DNA from: Patescibacteria group bacterium UBA6033
GTDB lineage: Bacteria > Patescibacteriota > Minisyncoccia > Phycocordibacterales > Phycocordibacteraceae
Length of the DNA stretch: 51,548 nucleotides
Direction: 5' to 3'
Assembly: GCA_002429325.1 (NCBI GenBank)
Contig: DIZH01000011.1
Span: 1-51,548, forward strand
How positions within the stretch are numbered: position 1 is the stretch's first letter; every line of letters begins with the position of its first letter. Of the stretch, positions 16,038 through 22,032 are shown piece by piece. Both the position numbers and the translations under genes were made by a program. The notes beneath the pieces were generated by a model that was not told the origin of the DNA, searched no databases, and worked only from the letters and a program-made list of their open reading frames with translations.

Positions 16038-16520
16038 ATGTCCACAGAAGGCCCAGGGAAGAACTATAGTCCAGAAGAGATAGAGGCGTTTGAAAAAACG
16101 CGCATTCAAGACCCCGAACAGGCGCAGGAGATGGCAAACATGTTGCGGGTGAGAGTAGGTGAAGAGGCTCCCGTCGCTGAAGATTATGATCGGGCTCTTG
16201 CATACCTAGACGAACTTGAAGAAGAATCGAAACTCAATTCGGAGTCAGTTGATAAGGTGACGAAGCCACTCCGGAACGTTCTCGCGGGAATTGTTGTTGC
16301 TGGAGGAACTGCAGGCGAGTTGCTTGGACTCGCACTTCTGAATCTAGGAACCCATGTCGGCATGTATCCGAAATCAATAAGAGAGGAAGATCGCCGTCGC
16401 TTGGTTGAGAGAATAAAACAAATTCCAGCAGATTTTAAATCACATAGTGATAACTTGTCATCGGCTCGAGAGCTGCTAGAGAAATGGAAAGAGGAAGCAG
16501 AAGCAATTCACAAGAAATAA
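16038..16520 (+). CDS. Hypothetical protein with a central hydrophobic segment
   Basis: 160 aa, highly charged, mostly helical. A hydrophobic Gly-rich stretch at about 83-111 (NVLAGIVVAGGTAGELLGLALL) is flanked by long Glu/Lys-rich helices, so it may be a membrane-associated coiled-coil protein. No family is recognised. The start lacks an SD, like the core genes. A GC-rich hairpin (16545-16573) follows. Confidence 0.65.
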   Translation: MSTEGPGKNYSPEEIEAFEKTRIQDPEQAQEMANMLRVRVGEEAPVAEDYDRALAYLDELEEESKLNSESVDKVTKPLRNVLAGIVVAGGTAGELLGLALLNLGTHVGMYPKSIREEDRRRLVERIKQIPADFKSHSDNLSSARELLEKWKEEAEAIHKK

Positions 16521-16544
16521 TCTTTGAAGGAGTAGAAAATAGAC

Positions 16545-16573
16545 AAACCGCCCCACGAAACCGTGAGGGCGGT
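16545..16573 (+). repeat. 29-bp hairpin repeat, copy 1
   Basis: Identical in all 29 bases to copy 2 at 16885-16913. It can form an ACCGCCC(C/T)...GGGCGGT hairpin. No T-run follows here; the sequence continues CCGACCGCCAAGT, echoing the 1846-1888 terminator. Confidence 0.85.
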
Positions 16574-16598
16574 CCGACCGCCAAGTAAACCTTGCTCG

Positions 16599-16627
16599 TT
16601 GGTGGTTCTATGTGTATGTGGTATATC
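16599..16627 (+). promoter_or_regulatory. Promoter of the zinc-finger module
   Basis: TTGGTG, 17-bp spacer, TATATC; an overlapping alternative is TTGCTC, 17 bp, TATGTG (16592-16620). Confidence 0.4.
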
Positions 16628-16679
16628 TAGCGTCAGGTGAATCGCGCTGTGCGAGTCACGATCAACAAAGGAGACTTCC

Positions 16680-16886
16680 ATGGTGATACCGCCCCCGAGA
16701 TCTAAACCTCCGACTGAACGGACCAAGACGCTGTACTGCTCGTTTTGCGGACAGTCTCAGTACGAGGTCAAGAAGATGGTCGCCGGCCTGTATGTGTACA
16801 TTTGCGACGAGTGCATCGCGCTCTGCGCCAGCATCGTCGCTGCCGAAGACGCAGTTTCCCCCGACGACCTCGAAAGGTCAGGCTAA
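16680..16886 (+). CDS. Stand-alone ClpX-type zinc-binding domain protein (module 6)
   Basis: 68 aa with strong SD AAAGGAG. Residues 20-50 contain C-x2-C-x18-C-x2-C in the context [16 protein letters not shown] and [10 protein letters not shown], a close match to the N-terminal zinc-binding domain of ClpX, which dimerises and recruits adaptors and substrates. The AAA+ ATPase part is absent: the ORF ends at 68 aa and a terminator follows. It could act as an adaptor or decoy for a full ClpX encoded elsewhere, or bind other partners. It is bracketed by identical 29-bp repeats. Confidence 0.85.
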   Translation: MVIPPPRSKPPTERTKTLYCSFCGQSQYEVKKMVAGLYVYICDECIALCASIVAAEDAVSPDDLERSG

Positions 16887-16922
16887 ACCGCCCCACGAAA
16901 CCGTGAGGGCGGTTCGTGTTTT
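16885..16922 (+). terminator. 29-bp hairpin repeat, copy 2, terminator of the zinc-finger module
   Basis: ACCGCCCC...GAGGGCGGT hairpin followed by TCGTGTTTTA. It overlaps the stop codon of the zinc-finger ORF. Confidence 0.8.
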
Positions 16923-16931
16923 ATGCCGATC

Positions 16932-16960
16932 AACTTGGAGGAAAGGCCTCCAAGTTGTTT
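16932..16960. terminator. ACTTGGAGG-type hairpin beside the rnr stop
   Basis: AACTTGGAGG / CCTCCAAGTT with a short loop, then GTTTTTA on plus. It lies 5 bp from the rnr stop codon, as a similar hairpin does at thrS. Confidence 0.6.
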
Positions 16961-18910
16961 TTATGCGACAGGGACGAAGTCGAGTTCTTTTTCTGCGATA
17001 CGCGCTCCGGTCAGTTTGACCTTGATAGGATCGCCGAGGCGATAGCTCTTACGCGTGCGCTTGCCGAGGAGTTGATAATTCTTTTCATCGTATTCGAAAT
17101 AGTCATCGCCGACATCGTGCACGCGTATCATGCCGTCGGCATGAGTCGTCTTTTCCTCGACGTAGAGCCCGCGCTCAGTGACGCCTGAAATGACAGCATC
17201 GAACGTCTCACCGATTCGGCCGGCGAGGAACTCGACCTGTTTCATCTTTATAGAATCGCGCTCGGCGTCAGCAGCAGCGACTTCGCGCTCGGACGCATGG
17301 AGGGCGAGCTTATCGAACATTTGCATTTCTTCGGCAGTGATGGAATCGCCACCAGCGTGGGACTTTATCAGTCGATGAATGATGAGGTCAGGATAGCGTC
17401 GGATAGGCGACGTGAAGTGCGTATAGAATTCGAAGGCGAGGCCGAAGTGCCCGATGTTGCGCGTCGTGTAAATGGCCTTACTCATTGAGCGAAGCGCTGC
17501 CATCTTTACCAGATATTCCTCAGGCTTTCCTTTCACCGCTTCGAGAAGCTTATTGAGCTCGGCGCCGGTCACTTTGCCGCTACCAGATGTCTGCAAATGG
17601 TAACCCATGACGCGGAGGAGATTCGCAAGGTTCTCAATGCGATCAGTGTCAGGCTCGTCATGCACGCGATAGAGCGAAGCGAAGTTCGCTCCGCCATCTG
17701 CAGTGAGTTTCGCGAGATGCTTCGCGACAGATTCGTTTGCGAGCAGCATGAAGTCTTCGATAAGGAGGTTCGTATCTTTACGCTCCTTGAGACGGATAGC
17801 GATAGGATGGCCTTCGGCGTCGAGCTCCACTTTCACTTCGGCAGTATCAAATTCGATAGCGCCTTTGGCTGCGCGCTTCGCGCGGATTTTCTTGGAGAGT
17901 GCGAGAAGAGTCGAAAGTTCCGTATGCAAATCGCCCGAACCAGCATCGAGCACCTCTTGTGCATTTTCATAGGTAAACCGTTTATCAGAATGGATGACGG
18001 TCTCGCCAAACCATTCGTTAAGAATATTTGCATCGGCATCGAGCGTGAAAACCGCCGAGACAGCGAGGCGGTCTTCATTAGGATTGAGCGAACAGAGGTC
18101 AGTCGAGAGAATGTGGGGGAGCATCGGGATAGTCCGGTCTACGAGGTAGACGGATGTGGCGCGTTCCCGTGCTTCCTTATCAAGCTCGTTCCCGGGCCTC
18201 ACGAAAAACGATACATCAGCGATATGTACGCCGACCTCGATAGTCCCATCAGGAAGTTTCTGTACGGAAAGCGCGTCGTCGAAATCTTTTGCATCATGCG
18301 GGTCGATGGTGCAGGTTGTGACATTTCTGAAATCACGGCGCTTCGGATTCCTCGCTTCCTCAGCGAGTTGTGCTCGGCCGTGTTCCTCGAGCGCCTTTGC
18401 TTCTGCTATGACGCCGGGAGGGAAGTCAGACGAGAATCCCTGCCCGAGCGCAAGTGAGCGCATCTCAGTCTCATGCACACCAGCTGCGCCGATGACTTCT
18501 TCAATCGTGCCAAGTGGATAGTCCTTATCGGCATCCCAGCTCACCAGTCGTACCAGCGCTTTATAGCCGAGCGGCGCATCGCCGCGGTCCTTTATAACGA
18601 TGGGCACATACATCTTCTTGTAGTCTGGTTCGAGGAACGTCATACCGTCTTGTTCAATAAGAGTACCGACGAACGTCTCTCGTGCGCGCGAGACTATCTC
18701 GACCACTTTTCCAGCAGCGCGTGCTGGCATGCGGCCTGACGGGTCGCGATACTCACCCATAGGGGTTACCTTCACGATGTCGCCCGAAAGCGCGTGAGTG
18801 GTCCATTCTGGCGGTATGAGAAGGTCTTCCTTGTCCTCGCCAATGGCGAAAAAGCCGAAACCCTTGCGGGTCATTGTAATAGGACCCTCGTATAGTTGTG
18901 TGTCTGACAT
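16961..18910 (-). CDS. rnr: Ribonuclease R
   Basis: 649 aa 3'-5' exoribonuclease of the RNB family that degrades structured RNA. N-terminal cold-shock/OB domains lead to the RNB catalytic domain with DPHDAKDFDDAL near residue 205 and HFTSPIRRYPDLIIHRL near 525. A C-terminal S1 domain ends in KELDFVPVA. The start at 18910 (MSDTQLYEG) is preferred over the longer frame because GGAGG sits at SD spacing and because upstream residues run into a palindrome. It is one of the few core genes here with an SD. Confidence 0.95.
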   Translation of the reverse strand: MSDTQLYEGPITMTRKGFGFFAIGEDKEDLLIPPEWTTHALSGDIVKVTPMGEYRDPSGRMPARAAGKVVEIVSRARETFVGTLIEQDGMTFLEPDYKKMYVPIVIKDRGDAPLGYKALVRLVSWDADKDYPLGTIEEVIGAAGVHETEMRSLALGQGFSSDFPPGVIAEAKALEEHGRAQLAEEARNPKRRDFRNVTTCTIDPHDAKDFDDALSVQKLPDGTIEVGVHIADVSFFVRPGNELDKEARERATSVYLVDRTIPMLPHILSTDLCSLNPNEDRLAVSAVFTLDADANILNEWFGETVIHSDKRFTYENAQEVLDAGSGDLHTELSTLLALSKKIRAKRAAKGAIEFDTAEVKVELDAEGHPIAIRLKERKDTNLLIEDFMLLANESVAKHLAKLTADGGANFASLYRVHDEPDTDRIENLANLLRVMGYHLQTSGSGKVTGAELNKLLEAVKGKPEEYLVKMAALRSMSKAIYTTRNIGHFGLAFEFYTHFTSPIRRYPDLIIHRLIKSHAGGDSITAEEMQMFDKLALHASEREVAAADAERDSIKMKQVEFLAGRIGETFDAVISGVTERGLYVEEKTTHADGMIRVHDVGDDYFEYDEKNYQLLGKRTRKSYRLGDPIKVKLTGARIAEKELDFVPVA

Positions 18911-18924
18911 TTCCTCCACTGTAG

Positions 18925-19003
18925 CCCCGTTACAAATCAAAGTAAATGGCGCATCTGCAATATCTTTCTACACTGCCTCTACTATGCGAGATTTGTAACG
19001 GGG
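18925..19003. repeat. 79-bp palindrome upstream of rnr
   Basis: Perfect 14-bp ends CCCCGTTACAAATC and GATTTGTAACGGGG. It shares the CCCCGTTA terminus with the palindrome before smc. Confidence 0.75.
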
Positions 19004-19107
19004 GTACCAGATCCTCCTCCGAACGAGTGTCCATATCAAGTCCTCGATGCTATAGTTAACGGGCGCAGTCCCCTCTGCGCAGTTTCTTCATTTCTTCATT
19101 GAAATTT

Positions 19108-19137
19108 GCGGCCACTTCGGTGGCCGCCTTTTTTATT
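19108..19137 (+). terminator. Hairpin terminator in the rpsP leader (possible attenuator)
   Basis: Perfect GCGGCCAC / GTGGCCGC stem with a TTCG tetraloop followed by seven T. It lies between a possible TATAGT -10 box (near 19050) and the rpsP start at 19174, and no ORF precedes it. It could attenuate the operon or end a short RNA carrying the GCGCAG/CTGCGC hairpin just upstream. Confidence 0.75.
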
Positions 19138-19173
19138 TGCGGTTTTAGGCCGATTCTGGTAATGTGCTGCTAC

Positions 19174-19620
19174 ATGTTGATGATTCGATTCCAACGCATC
19201 GGCCGGACCAATGATCCGGCATTTCGCATTGCCGTCCTTGAGAAGACTCGCGCTGCAAAGGCAGGGAGCATTGTCGAACTTCTCGGCACCTACAATCCCC
19301 GCAGCAAGGCGCTCACCCTCAACGAAGAGCATGTGAAGGAATGGATTGCTAAGGGTGCACAGCCGACCGACTCTATCCGCAACCTCCTTATCAATAAGGG
19401 TGTCATCGCTGGTAAGAAAGTAAATGTGCTTCCCAAGAAGACTCCTCAGAAAGATGAGGCTGCAGAAGCCAAGGCCGCAGCAGATGCGAAGGCAGCCGAA
19501 GAGGCCGCAAAGGCTGCCGCAGCCGCAGCAGCTATGCCGACCGAGGAAGAAGTTGTTGCTGAGGCTCTTCCGGCCGAAGCTGCTCCCGAGGCAGTTGTTG
19601 AAGAGACTCCCGCAGCGTAA
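19174..19620 (+). CDS. rpsP: Ribosomal protein bS16 with Ala/Glu-rich tail
   Basis: 148 aa. The N-terminal 80 residues (MLMIRFQRIGRTNDPAFRIAVL, GTYNPRSKALTLNEEHVKEW, GAQPTDSIRNLL) are typical bS16 of the small subunit. A low-complexity tail of about 65 residues rich in Ala, Glu and Lys follows, as in several CPR lineages. ATG at 19174 fits the family; ATG at 19180 is a near alternative. It is first in a cluster with khpA and trmD. No SD. Confidence 0.95.
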   Translation: MLMIRFQRIGRTNDPAFRIAVLEKTRAAKAGSIVELLGTYNPRSKALTLNEEHVKEWIAKGAQPTDSIRNLLINKGVIAGKKVNVLPKKTPQKDEAAEAKAAADAKAAEEAAKAAAAAAAMPTEEEVVAEALPAEAAPEAVVEETPAA

Positions 19621-19658
19621 CTCCACCGCCGTTGGCGGTCATAACCAATATCCCTACC

Positions 19659-19976
19659 ATGGAACCAGATCAAGCATTTCTCGAATATGCAGTGAAGGCG
19701 CTCGTCGACCATCCTGAGTCGGTCGAGACGACGCGTACCATTGATCAGATGGGTGTATTGCTCACTCTCGCGGTCCATCCAGAGGACATGGGAAAAATCA
19801 TCGGCAAGAGCGGCAAGACCGCTGAAGCGCTCCGTATCCTTCTGCGCGTAGTTGGCATGAAAGGGAATGCACGAGTCAATCTCAAGATAAATGAGCCCAT
19901 GGGCGGTCAGCGCCTATCTGCTCCATCAGTCGAACCTGAAATGAAGACAGTTGACCAGGTAGTCGACGAGCTATAG
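19659..19976 (+). CDS. khpA: KH-domain RNA-binding protein KhpA
   Basis: 105 aa from ATG at 19659. DQAFLEYAVKALVDHPESV and the KH loop GKIIGKSGKTAEALRILLR with the GxxG motif are typical of KhpA/YlqC, an RNA chaperone-like partner of KhpB. The MKGNARVNLKINEP segment fits, and a short acidic C-terminal tail follows. An earlier TTG at 19632 is open but adds residues not found in the family. It overlaps nothing and ends 2 bp before trmD. Confidence 0.93.
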   Translation: MEPDQAFLEYAVKALVDHPESVETTRTIDQMGVLLTLAVHPEDMGKIIGKSGKTAEALRILLRVVGMKGNARVNLKINEPMGGQRLSAPSVEPEMKTVDQVVDEL

Positions 19977-19978
19977 TC

Positions 19979-20635
19979 GTGAAGTTCCATCTCATCACAC
20001 TTTTTGAAGAAGCATGCGATGCCTATCTTTCGGCGTCGATCGTCGGCCGTGCGCGCAAGGAGAAGAAGATTTTCGTAACGTATCAGACCCCGCGCGATTT
20101 TGTAGATAACAAATGGGGCAAAGTAGATGAACGTCCGTATGGCGGCGGCCCAGGCATGGTGATGACCGCTCTTCCTGTCGTGCGCGCCGTAGAGAAGAGT
20201 CTGAAGACTCGCACCAAGGGCGCGCGCAAGCAGATAATCGTATGGTTTAGTCCGAGCGGGAAGCAGTTTACGAACAAAGACGCGGATGCGCTCGTAAAAT
20301 ACGACGATGTCGTGCTCGTGTGCGGCCGCTACGAGGGTATCGATGAACGCGCGAGGAAGATGCTGAAGACCATTGCGACGGTAAAAGAGTTCGCTGTGGG
20401 CGAAGCGGTGTATACCGGCGGGGAAGTCCCAGCGCTCGCCATTGTCGACGCGGTTACGCGCAGGCTTCCTGGCGTACTCGGCAAAGACGCATCAGTGGAG
20501 GAACGCCGCATTGCTTCGAGCGCGGTCTACACTCGTCCCGAAACTATTTTGTACAAAGAAAAGAAATATAAAGTCCCCAAAGTCTTGCAAACAGGTCACC
20601 ATGCGAACATTGACGAGTGGAGGAAGAATAAGTAA
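19979..20635 (+). CDS. trmD: tRNA (guanine-N1-)-methyltransferase
   Basis: 218 aa SPOUT enzyme that methylates G37 of tRNAs read by a G36, using SAM. The start is GTG, 2 bp after khpA. Key motifs are DERPYGGGPGMVM, CGRYEGIDER and VGEAVYTGGEVPALAIVDAVTRRLPGVLG, which form the trefoil-knot SAM site. It is slightly shorter than the usual 240 aa at the C-terminus. In most bacteria rimM lies just upstream; here it is absent from the cluster. Confidence 0.96.
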   Translation: MKFHLITLFEEACDAYLSASIVGRARKEKKIFVTYQTPRDFVDNKWGKVDERPYGGGPGMVMTALPVVRAVEKSLKTRTKGARKQIIVWFSPSGKQFTNKDADALVKYDDVVLVCGRYEGIDERARKMLKTIATVKEFAVGEAVYTGGEVPALAIVDAVTRRLPGVLGKDASVEERRIASSAVYTRPETILYKEKKYKVPKVLQTGHHANIDEWRKNK

Positions 20636-20638
20636 GGT
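20610..20638 (+). promoter_or_regulatory. Possible promoter of the 115-aa ORF module
   Basis: TTGACG, 17-bp spacer, TAAGGT, inside the trmD 3' end. Confidence 0.35.
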
Positions 20639-20712
20639 TTCAATCAACGTCGCTTGTTCATTCAATCTTGGCAAGCAGGTTCGCGACGTTACTGCGGGCT
20701 CAAGGATGAATC

Positions 20713-21060
20713 ATGAAGGAAGTTTCTGTTTTCCATGGGACTGGCAATCCTCACCGCGCAGCGTTGCAAGGTGCACTTGCTGCAGCGAAGAATCGTCCTA
20801 CGAGGGTCTATCGGGTGCAGATCGTAGGTCCGGTGTCGTACGTGTTTACGACGACATCGAAAGACGTCTTCCTGTGGTTCGGTATTCTGGGTACCAAAAC
20901 CCTCCGCATCTTCGGCTGGTTTCTCGGCGAGGAGTTCAAGGATGGGGGGAGTGAGCTTCTGCTCAGTGTTGAGTCCCAAGAGCGGAAAGATGTGCATCTG
21001 GTCACGCTAACGCACCCCGAGGAGTACGTGTTGAACTTTACGTTCTCGCCAGTACATTGA
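20713..21060 (+). CDS. Hypothetical protein, 115 aa (module 7)
   Basis: ATG at 20713 with SD AAGGA. Residues 32-60 (VYRVQIVGPVSYVFTTTSKD) and the C-terminus (LLSVESQERKDVHLVTL) suggest beta strands around a hydrophobic FGWFLGEEF helix. No signal peptide and no Cys. No family is recognised. It sits between trmD and a second module, with its own terminator at 21093-21119. Confidence 0.65.
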   Translation: MKEVSVFHGTGNPHRAALQGALAAAKNRPTRVYRVQIVGPVSYVFTTTSKDVFLWFGILGTKTLRIFGWFLGEEFKDGGSELLLSVESQERKDVHLVTLTHPEEYVLNFTFSPVH

Positions 21061-21092
21061 GCATCTCGCGGCACTAGCCGCTCGCAACGAGA

Positions 21093-21119
21093 AGTCGCCT
21101 GCTGGCGGCTTTTCTTTTT
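21093..21119 (+). terminator. Terminator of the 115-aa ORF module
   Basis: AGTCGCC / GGCGGCT hairpin followed by TTTCTTTTT. A second hairpin of CTCCAAGT type overlaps 21121-21148. Confidence 0.75.
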
Positions 21120-21150
21120 GCCTCAACTTTGAGGCAAGGCCTCCAAGTAA

Positions 21151-21179
21151 TGGACACTCAGCACATTCAGCGGTATTGT
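21151..21179 (+). promoter_or_regulatory. Promoter of the 124-aa ORF module
   Basis: TGGACA, 17-bp spacer, TATTGT. Confidence 0.5.
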
Positions 21180-21231
21180 GCGCACGGTCCAGAGTTCGGC
21201 GCCACGGCGCCTCTTCACAGGAGAACGGAAC

Positions 21232-21606
21232 ATGAGTGCACGCGACAGGAAGTTGATCGCCCAAGGAGTGGCAGTGGCGCGATCCATGAAAGGAAAGCGT
21301 CCTCATCTGGCTGAGTTGGCCAGGCAGCTGGGGATGTATTTCGAACAGCTTACGGACGAGCGTCTCAACGCGCTGTACCAGAAGCTCTTTGTCGAAGGGT
21401 GGGCGGAGCCCGAACCGTTGCCGCTCTCGACCAGGAATGCAATCGAGCATGTGAAGCGCCTGGTCATGAGTGCTGTGGGCGAAGAGCAGCTCTCGCGCGA
21501 ACGTGGGTGGTTTGACAAGTTGAACCATCCGGATTCCAGTGTTCGTCGGTTGTCCGACGCTTATCGCACTTATCCCTCCATACGGGACGGTGAGTCAGGC
21601 GACTGA
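21232..21606 (+). CDS. Hypothetical helical protein, 124 aa (module 8)
   Basis: ATG at 21232 is chosen over a longer frame because AGGAG lies 8 nt upstream. The protein is predicted mostly helical and charged: LIAQGVAVARSMKGKRP, HLAELARQLGMYFEQL, ERLNALYQKLFVEGW and NAIEHVKRLVMSAVGEEQL. No Cys and no membrane segment. The start-proximal part resembles a helix-turn-helix-like bundle, but no family is recognised. It has its own promoter and a UUCG-capped terminator. Confidence 0.65.
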   Translation: MSARDRKLIAQGVAVARSMKGKRPHLAELARQLGMYFEQLTDERLNALYQKLFVEGWAEPEPLPLSTRNAIEHVKRLVMSAVGEEQLSRERGWFDKLNHPDSSVRRLSDAYRTYPSIRDGESGD

Positions 21607-21648
21607 CCTGAGGAGTTGCTCGCAGACCCGTGCCGCACGGAGGACGAG

Positions 21649-21675
21649 AGCCGTCTTCGGGCGGCTTTTCTTTTT
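21649..21675 (+). terminator. Terminator of the 124-aa ORF module
   Basis: AGCCGTC-TTCG-GGCGGCT hairpin followed by TTTCTTTTT. Confidence 0.85.
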
Positions 21676-21704
21676 ACAGACAACCAACCAACTGGCAACT
21701 GGAA

Positions 21705-21790
21705 CCATGGGAGTATTTCGTAAATACCCCCATGAGATATACCTCATGGGGAGATGAACCCATAGGGGGTTTCGTAAACCCCCTATGGGT
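21705..21790. repeat. Two adjacent hairpins with the same TTTCGTAAA tip
   Basis: Hairpin A: 21706-21718 with 21722-21734 (one mismatch). Hairpin B: ACCCATAGGGGGTTT (21758-21772) with its perfect complement at 21776-21790. Both have loop CGT. A CCATGAG/CTCATGG hairpin bridges them. Confidence 0.75.
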
Positions 21791-21851
21791 GGTAGAGGAG
21801 GAGAATCGCGGGATTATCCCCAGGAAGAGCAGTTGGCAGCTCCAAAGGGGG

Positions 21852-21881
21852 TTGCGCCCGAGGGGGCTGGTCTGATATAGT
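21852..21881 (+). promoter_or_regulatory. Possible rpoBC promoter
   Basis: TTGCGC, 18-bp spacer, TATAGT; it would give a leader of about 145 nt. Confidence 0.4.
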
Positions 21882-22032
21882 GAACCCCTAAGATACGACT
21901 GAGTAACGGAGGGCTGGGCGAGATACATACGGGAGTCAAAGAAAAACGCATAAGCGCAAGCGGATTTATTTCCGTGCGTTCGCATTTGTATATAGGAAGA
22001 AGACTTTATTTACCCACTTCACGCCACCAGAC

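Larger units (their letters stand above)
21676..22032. other. Long non-coding leader region of rpoBC
   Basis: No convincing gene. It contains the paired hairpins at 21705-21790, a possible promoter at 21852-21881 and about 150 bp of untranslated leader before rpoB, including a TTGTATATAGG segment near 21986. Confidence 0.5.
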
